From: Clostridia bacterium
Lineage (GTDB): Bacteria; Bacillota; Clostridia; TANB77; UBA1234
Direction: 5' to 3'
Assembly (NCBI GenBank): GCA_900765095.1
Contig: CAAFRB010000099.1
Location: 1-46,465, forward strand
Length of the DNA stretch: 46,465 nt
Part shown: positions 34,998-42,960 of the stretch, piece by piece
How the letters are laid out: the number at the start of each line of letters is the position of its first letter
How positions within the stretch are numbered: the first letter of the stretch is position 1
Program-made: the position numbers and the translations under genes
Notes under the pieces: generated by a model
Database searches by the model: none
What the model saw: only the letters and a program-made list of their open reading frames with translations
What the model was told of the DNA's origin: nothing

Positions 34998-35765
34998 ATG
35001 TGCGACCGCTTGAAACTGCAAGACATCGTAAAAATTTATCAAGATGATAATGGGGAAACTGTTGCGATTGAGAACTTTAGCTATTCTTTTAAGAAAGGTA
35101 ACTTTGTTAGTATTATTGGTCCGAGTGGTTGCGGGAAGTCTACGTTACTTTCTATAATTGCTGGACTCGATAATCAATCGTCGGGCATAATTTTCATGGA
35201 TAATTCTAGACTCACGAATAAGGCATATAATATTGGTTATATGCTTCAAAAGGACTATTTACTGGACTGGCGGACAATATACAAAAATGTAATGTTAGGT
35301 CTTGAGATTAGGAAAATGGTGAATAAAGAAACTATAGAGTACGTTGAACTTCTTATGAAGAAGTATGGTCTTTACGATTTCAAAGATAAGTACCCTAATC
35401 AATTGTCGGGAGGAATGAGGCAAAGAGCTGCCCTAATCAGAACTCTTGCGACTAATCCGGATATCTTACTTCTTGACGAAGCTTTTTCTGCTTTGGATTA
35501 TCAGACTAGACTAGCGGTAACCGAGGATGTCTATAAAATAATCAAAGCAGAAAACAAAATCACAATCATGGTTACTCACGACATTCCTGAAAGCATTTCC
35601 ATGTCTGACGAAGTCATTGTTTTGACGAAAAGACCAGCAACAATTAAGAAGGTGTATAATATTAAGTTTGATATTCCAGATAAAACGCCCTTGAAATGCA
35701 GAGAAAATCATCAGTTCACATCGTATTTTGATGCGATATGGAAGGAGTTGAATCAAGATGACTAA
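34998..35765 (+). CDS. ABC transporter ATP-binding protein, NitT/TauT family
   Basis: A 255-residue ATPase: Walker A GPSGCGKST (about residues 41-49), Q-loop GYMLQKDYLLDWRT, signature LSGGMRQRAA (about 136), Walker B ILLLDEAFSALD and switch THD. The Q-loop wording and overall form match the SsuB/TauB/ThiZ-type importers. ATG 34998 follows GAGGAGG by eight bases; GTG 34989 overlaps that site. Its end overlaps the permease gene by eight bases. The substrate is unknown: candidates in the family are nitrate, sulfonates, taurine and thiamine-precursor pyrimidines. No TPP riboswitch is seen upstream. Confidence 0.92.
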   Translation: MCDRLKLQDIVKIYQDDNGETVAIENFSYSFKKGNFVSIIGPSGCGKSTLLSIIAGLDNQSSGIIFMDNSRLTNKAYNIGYMLQKDYLLDWRTIYKNVMLGLEIRKMVNKETIEYVELLMKKYGLYDFKDKYPNQLSGGMRQRAALIRTLATNPDILLLDEAFSALDYQTRLAVTEDVYKIIKAENKITIMVTHDIPESISMSDEVIVLTKRPATIKKVYNIKFDIPDKTPLKCRENHQFTSYFDAIWKELNQDD

Positions 35766-36564
35766 GACTCTTTCTGCAGAAAGAAGCAAGTATTTAAGAA
35801 AGAAAAGATGGAATAAAATCCTTACACGGTTAACTCAGTTTCTTATTGTTATTGCTTTAGTATTGTTGTGGGAGGTGCTTGCCAATGCAGGTGTAATCGA
35901 TAGCTTTATCACGAGCAAACCATCACAGATTGCAAGTACGTTTGTAAATATGTTATCAGATAATTTGCTGATGCACATTGGAATAACATGCGAAGAAACA
36001 ATCGTAGGCTTCTTGATTGGTACTATTTGCGGGACTGCAATAGCATCTTTGCTCTGGTGGTTCCCGTTCTTATCAAGAGTTTTTTCACCTTTTTTAGTCG
36101 TCTTAAATAGCTTGCCTAAAGTCGCATTGGGACCAATTATAATTGTTTGGGTTGGTGCAGGCACGCCAGCAATTATAACTATGGCACTTGCAATTTCCTT
36201 AATCGTTACGATTTTGGAAATGTTAAATGGATTCAATGCTACTGATAGTAACAAGATTAAGATGGCTCAGACTTTTGGTGCTAACAGACTGCAGATATTT
36301 GGTAAAATTGTCTTCCCGTCGAGCATTCCAGTACTTTTCAATGCGATGAAGGTAAACATTGGTCTGTCAATGGTTGGCGTCATAACTGGTGAATTTCTTG
36401 TTTCTAAAGGAGGGTTGGGATATCTAATCGTATACGGCGGTCAGGTGTTTAAACTAAACCTGGTTATGACTAGCGTGATAATCTTAGGAGTTGTCGCAAC
36501 ATTGATGTACCAAGGTGTGATTCTAATTGAGAAGATTGTCAATTCTCGAGGAAGATGGAAATAA
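35758..36564 (+). CDS. ABC transporter permease, NitT/TauT family
   Basis: A 268-residue BPD_transp_1 permease with about six helices. The EAA-type loop is at about 158-187 (DSNKIKMAQTFGANRLQIFGKIVFP), where it contacts the ATPase. LNSLPKVALGPIIIVWVGAG is typical of SsuC/TauC/ThiX-like permeases. The ATG lies inside the end of the ATPase gene, so translation is coupled. The N-terminal 20 residues are strongly basic and cytosolic. It forms the importer with the neighbouring ATPase and binding protein. Confidence 0.92.
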   Translation: MTKTLSAERSKYLRKKRWNKILTRLTQFLIVIALVLLWEVLANAGVIDSFITSKPSQIASTFVNMLSDNLLMHIGITCEETIVGFLIGTICGTAIASLLWWFPFLSRVFSPFLVVLNSLPKVALGPIIIVWVGAGTPAIITMALAISLIVTILEMLNGFNATDSNKIKMAQTFGANRLQIFGKIVFPSSIPVLFNAMKVNIGLSMVGVITGEFLVSKGGLGYLIVYGGQVFKLNLVMTSVIILGVVATLMYQGVILIEKIVNSRGRWK

Positions 36565-36644
36565 GAGAAAGGGGTATTACCGTGGAAATCTACAACGCTG
36601 CCGGTAATGTTCACTCTGGGACTAATAAGAAAGGTCGGGGTAGT

Positions 36645-37643
36645 ATGAAGAAGGTTTCAATTGCTTTCTTGGTCTTGGTAATCGTGATGGTTGGTGCTTG
36701 GCATTTGGTTGGTGTCAGTATTGCTGAACCCCAAAAGCTCAAGGTTAGCGAAGTTACTCACTCTGTGTTCTATGCACCTCAGTACGTCGCTATGAATCTT
36801 GGCTTTTTCAAGGAGCGCAATATTGAAATTGAACTTATTAACAGCCAAGGCGCAGATAAGGTCATGACGGCACTTCTTTCTGGTCAGGTGGATATTGGAT
36901 TTGCGGGTCCCGAAGCCGTTATCTACGTCTATCTGCAAGGCAAGGAAAATTATCCTATGGTATTTGCACAAGTAACTAAGCGTGATGGTTCTTTCTTGGT
37001 TGGCAGAGATATGAACGAAGAGTTTGAATGGAGCAACCTGAAAGGAAAACACATTCTGCCTGGTAGAAAAGGTGGAGTGCCCTACATGACTCTTGAATAT
37101 GTGATTAAAAATAATGGTTTGAATCCTAGTGAAGACATGAACTTTGATAATAGCATTAGTTTTGATGCGATGACTGCGGCTTTTATTGGAGGGGTTGGTG
37201 ATTACGTAACTATTTTCGAACCGACTGCAACGGAATTGGAACTTGAAGGAAAGGTGAAGATTCTGGCTTCTGTCGGTGAGGCATCTGGTGAAATTCCGTA
37301 CACTGTGTACTTTGCAAACAAAGATATGATTGCTAAGAATCCCACGCTCATTCAGGACTTCGTTGATGCACTTTATGAAGGGCAAGTGTGGGTTCAGGAA
37401 CATACAGATTTGGAAGTCGCAGAGGTGCTCAAGGAATCGTTCCCTGGTACTAGTGTTGAAGTACTTGAAAAGGTAGTTGCACGTTATAGAAGTATTGATG
37501 CTTGGAATGCTACTCCTGTAATGAGTGAAGATGCTTTTAACAGACTCCAAGATGTTATTGAGGAAGCAGGCGAATTGGATAAGAGAGTTCCTTTTGAAGC
37601 GTTGGTAGACAATACTTATGCTGAAAAGGCTGTTGAAAAATAA
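36645..37643 (+). CDS. ABC transporter substrate-binding protein (NMT1/SsuA-like)
   Basis: A periplasmic-binding-protein type II protein of the NMT1/NitT/TauT group: VTHSVFYAPQYVAMNLGFF, GADKVMTALLSGQVDIGFAGPE and DYVTIFEPTATELE mark the ligand cleft. The N-terminus is MKKVSIAFLVLVIVMVGAW, a signal peptide or anchor, but there is no lipobox Cys, unusual for a Gram-positive binding protein; it may stay as a membrane anchor or be cleaved near VSIAEP. I start at the ATG of MKK; an in-frame GTG at 36582 has a better AAAGGGG site and would add 21 hydrophilic residues. The gene is GC-richer than background. A bidirectional terminator follows. Confidence 0.88.
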   Translation: MKKVSIAFLVLVIVMVGAWHLVGVSIAEPQKLKVSEVTHSVFYAPQYVAMNLGFFKERNIEIELINSQGADKVMTALLSGQVDIGFAGPEAVIYVYLQGKENYPMVFAQVTKRDGSFLVGRDMNEEFEWSNLKGKHILPGRKGGVPYMTLEYVIKNNGLNPSEDMNFDNSISFDAMTAAFIGGVGDYVTIFEPTATELELEGKVKILASVGEASGEIPYTVYFANKDMIAKNPTLIQDFVDALYEGQVWVQEHTDLEVAEVLKESFPGTSVEVLEKVVARYRSIDAWNATPVMSEDAFNRLQDVIEEAGELDKRVPFEALVDNTYAEKAVEK

Positions 37644-37682
37644 TTTTGTTCAGCGTTAATTTTCTGCAATATACACAATTTA

Positions 37683-37707
37683 AGGGCAAGGAATTTTTCC
37701 TTGCCCT
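37683..37707. terminator. Bidirectional terminator between binding-protein and NFACT genes
   Basis: AGGGCAAGGAA and TTCCTTGCCCT form an 11-bp stem between two convergent genes; the tracts on both sides are AT-rich but short. Confidence 0.75.
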
Positions 37708-37727
37708 ATTCGACATATTAAATTCTA

Positions 37728-39425
37728 CTATACAATGATTGTTTTGTAGTCGGTATACACAACCATTCCAGGCTTTGCACCACTTTCTTTATGAACATAT
37801 TTCACTAAAGTGTAGTCGACTTCAACCTTTGAAGAGTTCTTGCCATTACTGTGTTCTTTTGCAAGTGTTGCAGCATAATACAAAGTTTCGTCATCGACAT
37901 TTTCAGATTCTATTATAACATGGCTACCATGAATGTTTTTTGTGTGTAACCAGGTGTAATTGTTTCTTGCTATTTTTAGTGTGAGTTTATCATTTTGAAC
38001 ATTGTTTCTGCCAACTAATATATTAGTTCCATTAAATTCATAAGTAAGTGGGGCAGAAGGTTCATCTTTCTTTTTACCTTTCTTAGATACTTTCTTTGAA
38101 TATCCAGCATTTATTATTTCTTCATGAATTTCATCTAATTCAAAAATCGAAGTAGCCTCATCTATTTCAAACAATACTGAATTTAAGTAATCAAGTTCTT
38201 CTTCATAAGATGCTTTGTATTCTTTTGCATGAGATATTGAACCCTTTAGTTTATTATATTTTTTAAAATAATTTTGAGCATTCCTTGAAGGCGTCAAGTT
38301 CTTTTGTAGAGGGATTGTGATTAAGTTATTATTATCATAAAAATTTTCAGTAACGAGTTTATCCATACCGATTTGCATTTTATAGATATTTGAACTTATT
38401 ATCTCACCATATTGCTTATATTTTTCAAGATTTGGCTCGTCTTCAAGCGTTTTCAAGACTAGCGTTAGCTTTTTTGCTATTTTAGAGATATGAGAATTAA
38501 TATCTCTTTTTAAGTTTTGTTTTGCACTTTTTAGTAATGATACATTTTCTTTAGATGAATAGAAGTCATCTAAGAAATTAGAAATCGCAAATTCATTTTG
38601 TTTTTCATCACATTCAATGACGTAGTAATCTTTACCTGTTTCATTTGAAATCAGAGATATTTTATCAAATTCAATTTTTTCAAAGATTTCAGCTATTTTG
38701 TTATAAATTGTACAAAGTAATTCTTTAGTAATATCAGTTTTAGCGAACTCATTATTTATGGAGATTAAGTCGCAAACAGCTTGTATGAAAGACTTACTAA
38801 AACCGACGAAAAGACTTGAAAGCAGATTTGGTATCGAAATGTTTTCAAATTCAGATTTCGAAACATTTTCCGAAACTATTTGTACAAATTCATTGATATC
38901 AATGCTTAGAAAGTCATGTTTTCCAAGAGAAGAAGGTATTATGTATTTCTTAGAAGGAAGCACCTCTCTGACAGAACTCATTGTTATATCAACATGACGT
39001 ATTGAATCAATGATTTTTTCATTACTAGTTAGAATTATATTGCTGTATTTTCCCATAAGTTCAACGATTAGCGTCATTTTTACGATGTCACCAAAGTCAT
39101 CAATTGTTTCAAAAGTAAAATTTACAATTCTATCAAGAGCTATCTGAGAAATAGATATTAATTTTGCACCAATCAAGTATTTCCTAAGCACCATGCAAAA
39201 TTGAGGAGCTTTTTCTGGATTGCTTCTAGATTCGTTACTAAGGTGAAATCTACAATTGTTAGCATCAACAGAAATTAGGAGCTTAACGTTTTTTCTATCT
39301 TGCGTATGTAAGTGAAGCCACACTTCATTACGATTTGGAATATATATTTTTTCAACACGACTATTTAAAACTGTGTTGTTTAATTCTTTTATGACAATTT
39401 TTGTAGTTATACCATCGAATGCCAT
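37728..39425 (-). CDS. rqcH: NFACT protein RqcH (Rqc2/FbpA family)
   Basis: A 565-residue NFACT protein. The N-terminal domain starts MAFDGITTKIVIKELNN and holds APQFCMVLRKYLIGAKL and VELMGKYSNIIL. Helix-hairpin-helix and coiled-coil segments follow at about 185-430. The C-terminal NFACT-R (DUF814) domain has ILVGRNNVQNDKLTLKIA, YTWLHTKNIHGSHVII and a closing GAKPGMVVYTDYKTI. In bacteria RqcH binds stalled 50S-peptidyl-tRNA and directs Ala tailing for degradation; some members were first called fibronectin-binding proteins. ATG 39425 is chosen because GAAAGGA lies seven bases upstream; GTG 39431 overlaps that spacing. Confidence 0.95.
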   Translation of the reverse strand: MAFDGITTKIVIKELNNTVLNSRVEKIYIPNRNEVWLHLHTQDRKNVKLLISVDANNCRFHLSNESRSNPEKAPQFCMVLRKYLIGAKLISISQIALDRIVNFTFETIDDFGDIVKMTLIVELMGKYSNIILTSNEKIIDSIRHVDITMSSVREVLPSKKYIIPSSLGKHDFLSIDINEFVQIVSENVSKSEFENISIPNLLSSLFVGFSKSFIQAVCDLISINNEFAKTDITKELLCTIYNKIAEIFEKIEFDKISLISNETGKDYYVIECDEKQNEFAISNFLDDFYSSKENVSLLKSAKQNLKRDINSHISKIAKKLTLVLKTLEDEPNLEKYKQYGEIISSNIYKMQIGMDKLVTENFYDNNNLITIPLQKNLTPSRNAQNYFKKYNKLKGSISHAKEYKASYEEELDYLNSVLFEIDEATSIFELDEIHEEIINAGYSKKVSKKGKKKDEPSAPLTYEFNGTNILVGRNNVQNDKLTLKIARNNYTWLHTKNIHGSHVIIESENVDDETLYYAATLAKEHSNGKNSSKVEVDYTLVKYVHKESGAKPGMVVYTDYKTIIV

Positions 39426-39477
39426 ATACACACATCCTTTCAGATGGGTATTATATCATTTGAGATGTTAAATGGCA

Positions 39478-39512
39478 ACAAAAAAGCCACTCCAATAAAG
39501 GAGTGACCTTAA
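39478..39512 (-). terminator. Terminator of the minus-strand orphan at 39531
   Basis: On the minus strand GGTCACTCC pairs with GGAGTGGC around TTTATT, followed by TTTTTTG. It insulates rqcH from the upstream orphan gene. Confidence 0.8.
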
Positions 39513-39530
39513 AAGCATTTTATTGCTTTA

Positions 39531-39887
39531 TTATTCGTATTTGGAAACTTCGACGTGATTTCCCTTAAACCGAAGTGGAATCTTCAAGTAATCAGAAATC
39601 CCACCGATGTACCAAGTCCAGTATCCGAGCAGGTAGGAGGTGGTAGCTTCCTTCTGAGTTACCGTGCAGGGAGTCCTGAAGCAATGCTTACGTTCAGGAG
39701 CTTCCTTAGGATAGACCACAAGCATTTTGTAAGAAGGAGTAAACCTGATCACCACCGTGCTGTACTCCTTAAAGAATCCGTCAAGCAATGACTTAATAAT
39801 CTTTGCGTCGTGTTCAGCAGTATATTCACCGAGAAAAGCACCGTCTCGTAACTGATTTTCACTAGAGTTACCAATAATCCCAATCAC
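39531..39887 (-). CDS. Small orphan protein of unknown function
   Basis: A 118-residue protein with no recognised family. A hydrophilic, mixed sequence (EYTAEHDAKIIKSLLDGFF, VVIRFTPSYKMLVVYPKEAPE) is followed by an aromatic stretch (SYLLGYWTWYIGGISDYL) too short and polar to be a sure membrane helix. Two cysteines lie in KHCFRTPCTV. GTG 39887 is chosen because GGGAGG ends eight bases upstream; GTG 39896 lies within that site. The gene is GC-richer than its neighbours, with many AAG, GTG, CTT and CCT codons, and has its own consensus promoter and terminator. Confidence 0.65.
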   Translation of the reverse strand: MIGIIGNSSENQLRDGAFLGEYTAEHDAKIIKSLLDGFFKEYSTVVIRFTPSYKMLVVYPKEAPERKHCFRTPCTVTQKEATTSYLLGYWTWYIGGISDYLKIPLRFKGNHVEVSKYE

Positions 39888-39949
39888 AAACAACACCTCC
39901 CATTTCTAGTTAGAAACGAATTAATGAAACGACTATGTAAACCTCTATC

Positions 39950-39978
39950 ATTATACAATGCTTTTCAAATTATTGCAA
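39950..39978 (-). promoter_or_regulatory. Promoter of the 39531 orphan gene (minus strand)
   Basis: On the minus strand TTGCAA and TATAAT are exactly 17 bases apart, with the start codon about 60 bases further on. Confidence 0.85.
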
Positions 39979-40079
39979 GAAAAATATTATAATATCCTCC
40001 AAAGTGATGTAGGTCAGGCAACTGACATGCTTTTGACGAATATACCTATACTATCAAAAAGCACGGGAGGTGCATTAAA

Positions 40080-40778
40080 ATGGAAATATTATCATTTTTA
40101 AATATAATAAAAGACTTCTTCTTTTTAGTTGGATATGTTACAAATTATAATCTATTTCCAGAACCATTATCACCTGATGAAGAAGAAAAGTATTTGAAAC
40201 TTTACGAGGAAGGAGATGAAAATGCAAAGAAGGTACTTATAGAGAGAAACTTAAGACTAGTTGCACATATTGCAAAGAAATATACCAATTCATCAGTGGA
40301 TCAGGAGGATATAATATCAATTGGGACTATTGGGCTTATAAAGGCAGTAAATAGCTATAAAGGAAACAAAGGCGTTAGACTAGCTACGTATGCTGCAAGG
40401 TGTATAGAAAATGAAATATTAATGTATTTAAGGAGTACTAAGAAAGTTTCGCAAGAGATATCGATAAACGAGGCGTTAGGTCAGGATAAGGAGGGAAATG
40501 AAATAACATTTATTGACGTTATGGAAAGTGACAATAAAAGTATTGAGGATGAAATAGATTTGAAAATGCAGGTTAAAAAGTTATACAAAAAAATTGAAGA
40601 AGTATTACAAGATAGAGAAAAAATGATTATAGAATTGAGATTTGGATTGAACGGAAAAGAAACAAAGACCCAAAATCAAATAGCGAAAGAGCTTGGTATA
40701 TCGCGTTCATACGTTTCTAGAATAGAAACAAAAGCAATAAATAAGCTCGGCAAAGAGATGGAAGACTACAATACATAA
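40080..40778 (+). CDS. sigK: Sporulation sigma factor SigK, uninterrupted
   Basis: A 232-residue sigma-70-family protein matching sigma-K. The first ~22 residues are hydrophobic (LNIIKDFFFLVGYVTNY), as in the pro-sequence of pro-sigma-K that is removed at the membrane. FPEPLSPDEEEKYLKLYEEGD, ERNLRLVAHIAKKY and DIISIGTIGLIKAVNSY cover region 2, and ELRFGLNG followed by QIAKELGISRSYVSRIETKA is the region 4 helix-turn-helix. The gene is whole, not split by a skin-type element. It directs late mother-cell (coat and cortex) gene expression. GGGAGG precedes ATG, and a GTCAG/CTGAC hairpin lies at 40013-40026 upstream. SpoIIID, its usual activator, is encoded at 16518. Confidence 0.95.
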   Translation: MEILSFLNIIKDFFFLVGYVTNYNLFPEPLSPDEEEKYLKLYEEGDENAKKVLIERNLRLVAHIAKKYTNSSVDQEDIISIGTIGLIKAVNSYKGNKGVRLATYAARCIENEILMYLRSTKKVSQEISINEALGQDKEGNEITFIDVMESDNKSIEDEIDLKMQVKKLYKKIEEVLQDREKMIIELRFGLNGKETKTQNQIAKELGISRSYVSRIETKAINKLGKEMEDYNT

Positions 40779-40803
40779 AATTTACAAAAATCACACATAA
40801 ATG

Positions 40804-40832
40804 TTGACATAACGGTAAAAGCACGCTAAAAT
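40804..40832 (+). promoter_or_regulatory. Consensus promoter of the 40904 orphan gene
   Basis: TTGACA at 40804 and TAAAAT at 40827, 17 bases apart. A small hairpin (CCTTAG/CTGAGG) lies in the leader before AAAAGGAG. Confidence 0.85.
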
Positions 40833-40903
40833 ATACTTGTAATTGTTTCCTAAACGACCGACGAACCTTAGGTAATTCTGAGGCGTCAGAAAAGGAGAAA
40901 ACG

Positions 40904-41332
40904 ATGTCTGCTGGTAGGTCAATTGAAAAGTTGTATCCCTATTTCAAAATGATGTACTTGGGTGAATTGGTCACCAAGTTCATCATGGAGATCCTTCCGT
41001 CATCGCACAGAAATGACGTGGAAGAAGAGGCCGATGAGAACATCGATGACTTGGATTTCGAATCCGAGTCCGACTCCAAAGTCGAGGCTGATGAGGAGCA
41101 CTATCGGTACTTTTTGGGTGACGAGAAGTATGACGATGGTCATCTTGGCTTCGGTGACGAACCGTATCCGATCGAAAGGGATGCGATATTGGAAAGGATT
41201 GCCTCGAGGCTAGAAATTTCCTATGCGTTGGCGTACAAATTCGCTGAACGCGTTAGAAATGAAGCAAACGAGGACTTTGTGACCGCTGAAATGGAGGTCG
41301 CACGACAGCTTTCAAAGTGTCGTCCTAAGTAA
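40904..41332 (+). CDS. Acidic orphan protein of unknown function
   Basis: A 142-residue protein with no recognised family. The N-terminus is moderately hydrophobic and helical (LYPYFKMMYLGELVTKFIMEIL). The middle is extremely acidic (DVEEEADENIDDLDFESES and onward to about residue 75). The C-terminal 55 residues look like a helical domain (RIASRLEISYALAYKFAERV). Codon use is far from background: GAG, GAC, AAG, ATC, GTC and TCC are frequent, giving about 48% G+C. AAAAGGAG precedes ATG. The gene is a single unit with a consensus promoter and terminator. An acidic, DNA-mimic-like stretch is visible but not enough for a function. Confidence 0.7.
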   Translation: MSAGRSIEKLYPYFKMMYLGELVTKFIMEILPSSHRNDVEEEADENIDDLDFESESDSKVEADEEHYRYFLGDEKYDDGHLGFGDEPYPIERDAILERIASRLEISYALAYKFAERVRNEANEDFVTAEMEVARQLSKCRPK

Positions 41333-41341
41333 TCAAAAAAG

Positions 41342-41372
41342 AAGGGTGGGTATTTTATCCGCCCTTTTTTGT
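41342..41372 (+). terminator. Terminator of the 40904 orphan gene
   Basis: AAGGGTGG pairs with CCGCCCTT (one G-U) around GTATTTTAT and is followed by a run of T. Confidence 0.9.
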
Positions 41373-41509
41373 GGGCATTATTGCTACTGAAAGCAACAAA
41401 AGATCAAATGATGAAAAAAGTTATCATTGATATAAAATTTTAAAAATGATATAATTAACACGAAAAAATGTCAAAAAGGCATTATATACTCTTATGGAGA
41501 ATGTGTTTT

Positions 41510-42739
41510 ATGGATGAATTTGATGTAAAATCTGAAATTAATAGATGTTTTAATTGTATAAATAAGCCGTGCTATAAGGCGTGTCCACTGAATAATGATA
41601 TTCCAAATATAATAACTCTTATGAAGAATAACAATATGAAAGATGCTTATAGCCTTTTAAGTTCAACAACGGTCTTACCTTCTGTTTGTGGTAGAATTTG
41701 TCCTTGTGAAAGACAATGCAGGTCTAATTGTACAAGAAAATATAAAGGAGAGGCTATAGATATAGGAACTATAGAAAGTTTCTTAGGCGATATGGCAATT
41801 AGCGAAGGCTGGAAATTGTCTAAATTATCGGATAATCTAAAAGGTAAAAAAATTGCCGTTATTGGGAGTGGTCCAGCAGGACTAACTTGTGCAACATTTT
41901 TAAAGAGAAATGGTGCTGAAATTACTATTTATGAGAGAAAAGAACAATTGGGTGGATTATTAAGATATGGAATTCCAGAGTTTAGATTGGAAAAGAAATT
42001 GCTAGATAAGGCAATCGTTCATATATGTAATACTGGCATTAATGTGGTAACAAACTATAACTTGAATAATCAAATTGAAGGACTAAAGTCGAGTTATGAT
42101 GCTATTTTCTTGAGTTTAGGCTCAAATATTCCGAAAGAGATGAATATAGCGGGTGAAAATTTGCCTTGGGTTTTTGATGGAAATGAGATTTTGGAGAACG
42201 GAATTACATTTGATTGTGTCGGAAAAAAGGTGTTTGTGTGCGGTGGAGGAAATGTAGCATTAGACACAGCTAGGACAATTAAAAAACTTGGTGCCAGTGA
42301 GGTTACCATACTTTATAGGCGTGAAGAAGGTAAAATGCCTGCTGAAAAGAAAGAAGTAGCCACGGCAAGAAAAGAGAAAATAGAATTTAGATTTAATACA
42401 AACATTCTAAGAATTTATGAACATGATGGAAACAGAAAAATAGAATGTGTTGATACTTGTGAAGTAGGACTCGAGTTGAAAAACGTCCCTGATAGTAAAT
42501 TTGAACTAGAAGCGGATTTTGTAATAATGGCAGTAGGCTCAAAACCAGATGAAAATTTGATAAAAAAATTAGGATTGGAAACAGATAAAAATGGATTTCT
42601 TAAAATAGATGAAAATAATCGCACATCGGATAGTAAGATTTTTGCTGGTGGCAATTTGGTGGGGGCAAAGGCTACTGTGGCTTATGCTGCACGTTCTGGA
42701 AGAGATGCAGCTGACAGTATCATGAAAATTTTAAAATAA
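41510..42739 (+). CDS. GltD-like FAD/NAD(P) oxidoreductase
   Basis: A 409-residue protein like the small subunit of glutamate synthase and related flavin oxidoreductases. The N-terminal domain has cysteines for 4Fe-4S clusters (CFNCINKPCYKACP, VCGRICPCERQCRSNC). The FAD site is AVIGSGPAGLTCA (about residue 118 on), with the companion EQLGGLLRYGIPEFRL. The NAD(P)H site is VFVCGGGNVALDTART (about 246). The C-terminal IFAGGNLVGAKATVAYAARSGRDAA closes the FAD fold. No glutamate synthase large subunit is adjacent, so it may serve another electron acceptor. ATG 41510 follows GGAGA by nine bases. Confidence 0.9.
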   Translation: MDEFDVKSEINRCFNCINKPCYKACPLNNDIPNIITLMKNNNMKDAYSLLSSTTVLPSVCGRICPCERQCRSNCTRKYKGEAIDIGTIESFLGDMAISEGWKLSKLSDNLKGKKIAVIGSGPAGLTCATFLKRNGAEITIYERKEQLGGLLRYGIPEFRLEKKLLDKAIVHICNTGINVVTNYNLNNQIEGLKSSYDAIFLSLGSNIPKEMNIAGENLPWVFDGNEILENGITFDCVGKKVFVCGGGNVALDTARTIKKLGASEVTILYRREEGKMPAEKKEVATARKEKIEFRFNTNILRIYEHDGNRKIECVDTCEVGLELKNVPDSKFELEADFVIMAVGSKPDENLIKKLGLETDKNGFLKIDENNRTSDSKIFAGGNLVGAKATVAYAARSGRDAADSIMKILK

Positions 42740-42761
42740 AGAATATTGAAGTAATAATTAT

Positions 42762-42786
42762 GGGACTTACAAAAGAGTCCCTTTTC
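42762..42786 (+). terminator. Terminator of the GltD-like gene
   Basis: GGGACT and AGTCCC around TACAAAAG, followed by TTTTCTTT, which merges with repeat A copy 4. Confidence 0.8.
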
Positions 42787-42955
42787 TTTATACAATAGGG
42801 AAGTGAACAATTGCAACATTTTATGTATTATCTTTTCTTTCCTATTGTATAAAAACTTTAATTTATGCGAGAGATTTTCTTTCTTTTAAGTCGAAAACTC
42901 CCGAGTATCGAAAGACCGTAAATCTCTGATTTTCATTTTTGTGCGAGCAATTTTT
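42785..42955. repeat. Dispersed repeat A copy 4 joined to repeat B
   Basis: The arms TTTATACAATAGG (42787) and CCTATTGTATAAA (42841) are exact reverse complements. TTTAATTTATGCGAGAGATTTTC follows, and then a B unit ending GATTTTCATTTTTGTGCGAG that aligns with 23727-23815. Confidence 0.8.
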
Positions 42956-42960
42956 TTATT

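Noticed and set aside
36657..37550. 297-codon minus-strand open frame opposite the binding-protein gene
   Set aside because: It mirrors a well-supported gene, has no family resemblance, and follows from the codon use of the real gene.
40033..40052. Sigma-A promoter before sigK (TTGACG, TATACT)
   Set aside because: The two boxes are only eight bases apart; a sigma-E type promoter is expected but could not be placed.
39531..41372. Toxin-antitoxin pair formed by the orphans around sigK
   Set aside because: They are on opposite strands, are separated by sigK with independent promoters, and show no toxin or antitoxin motifs.
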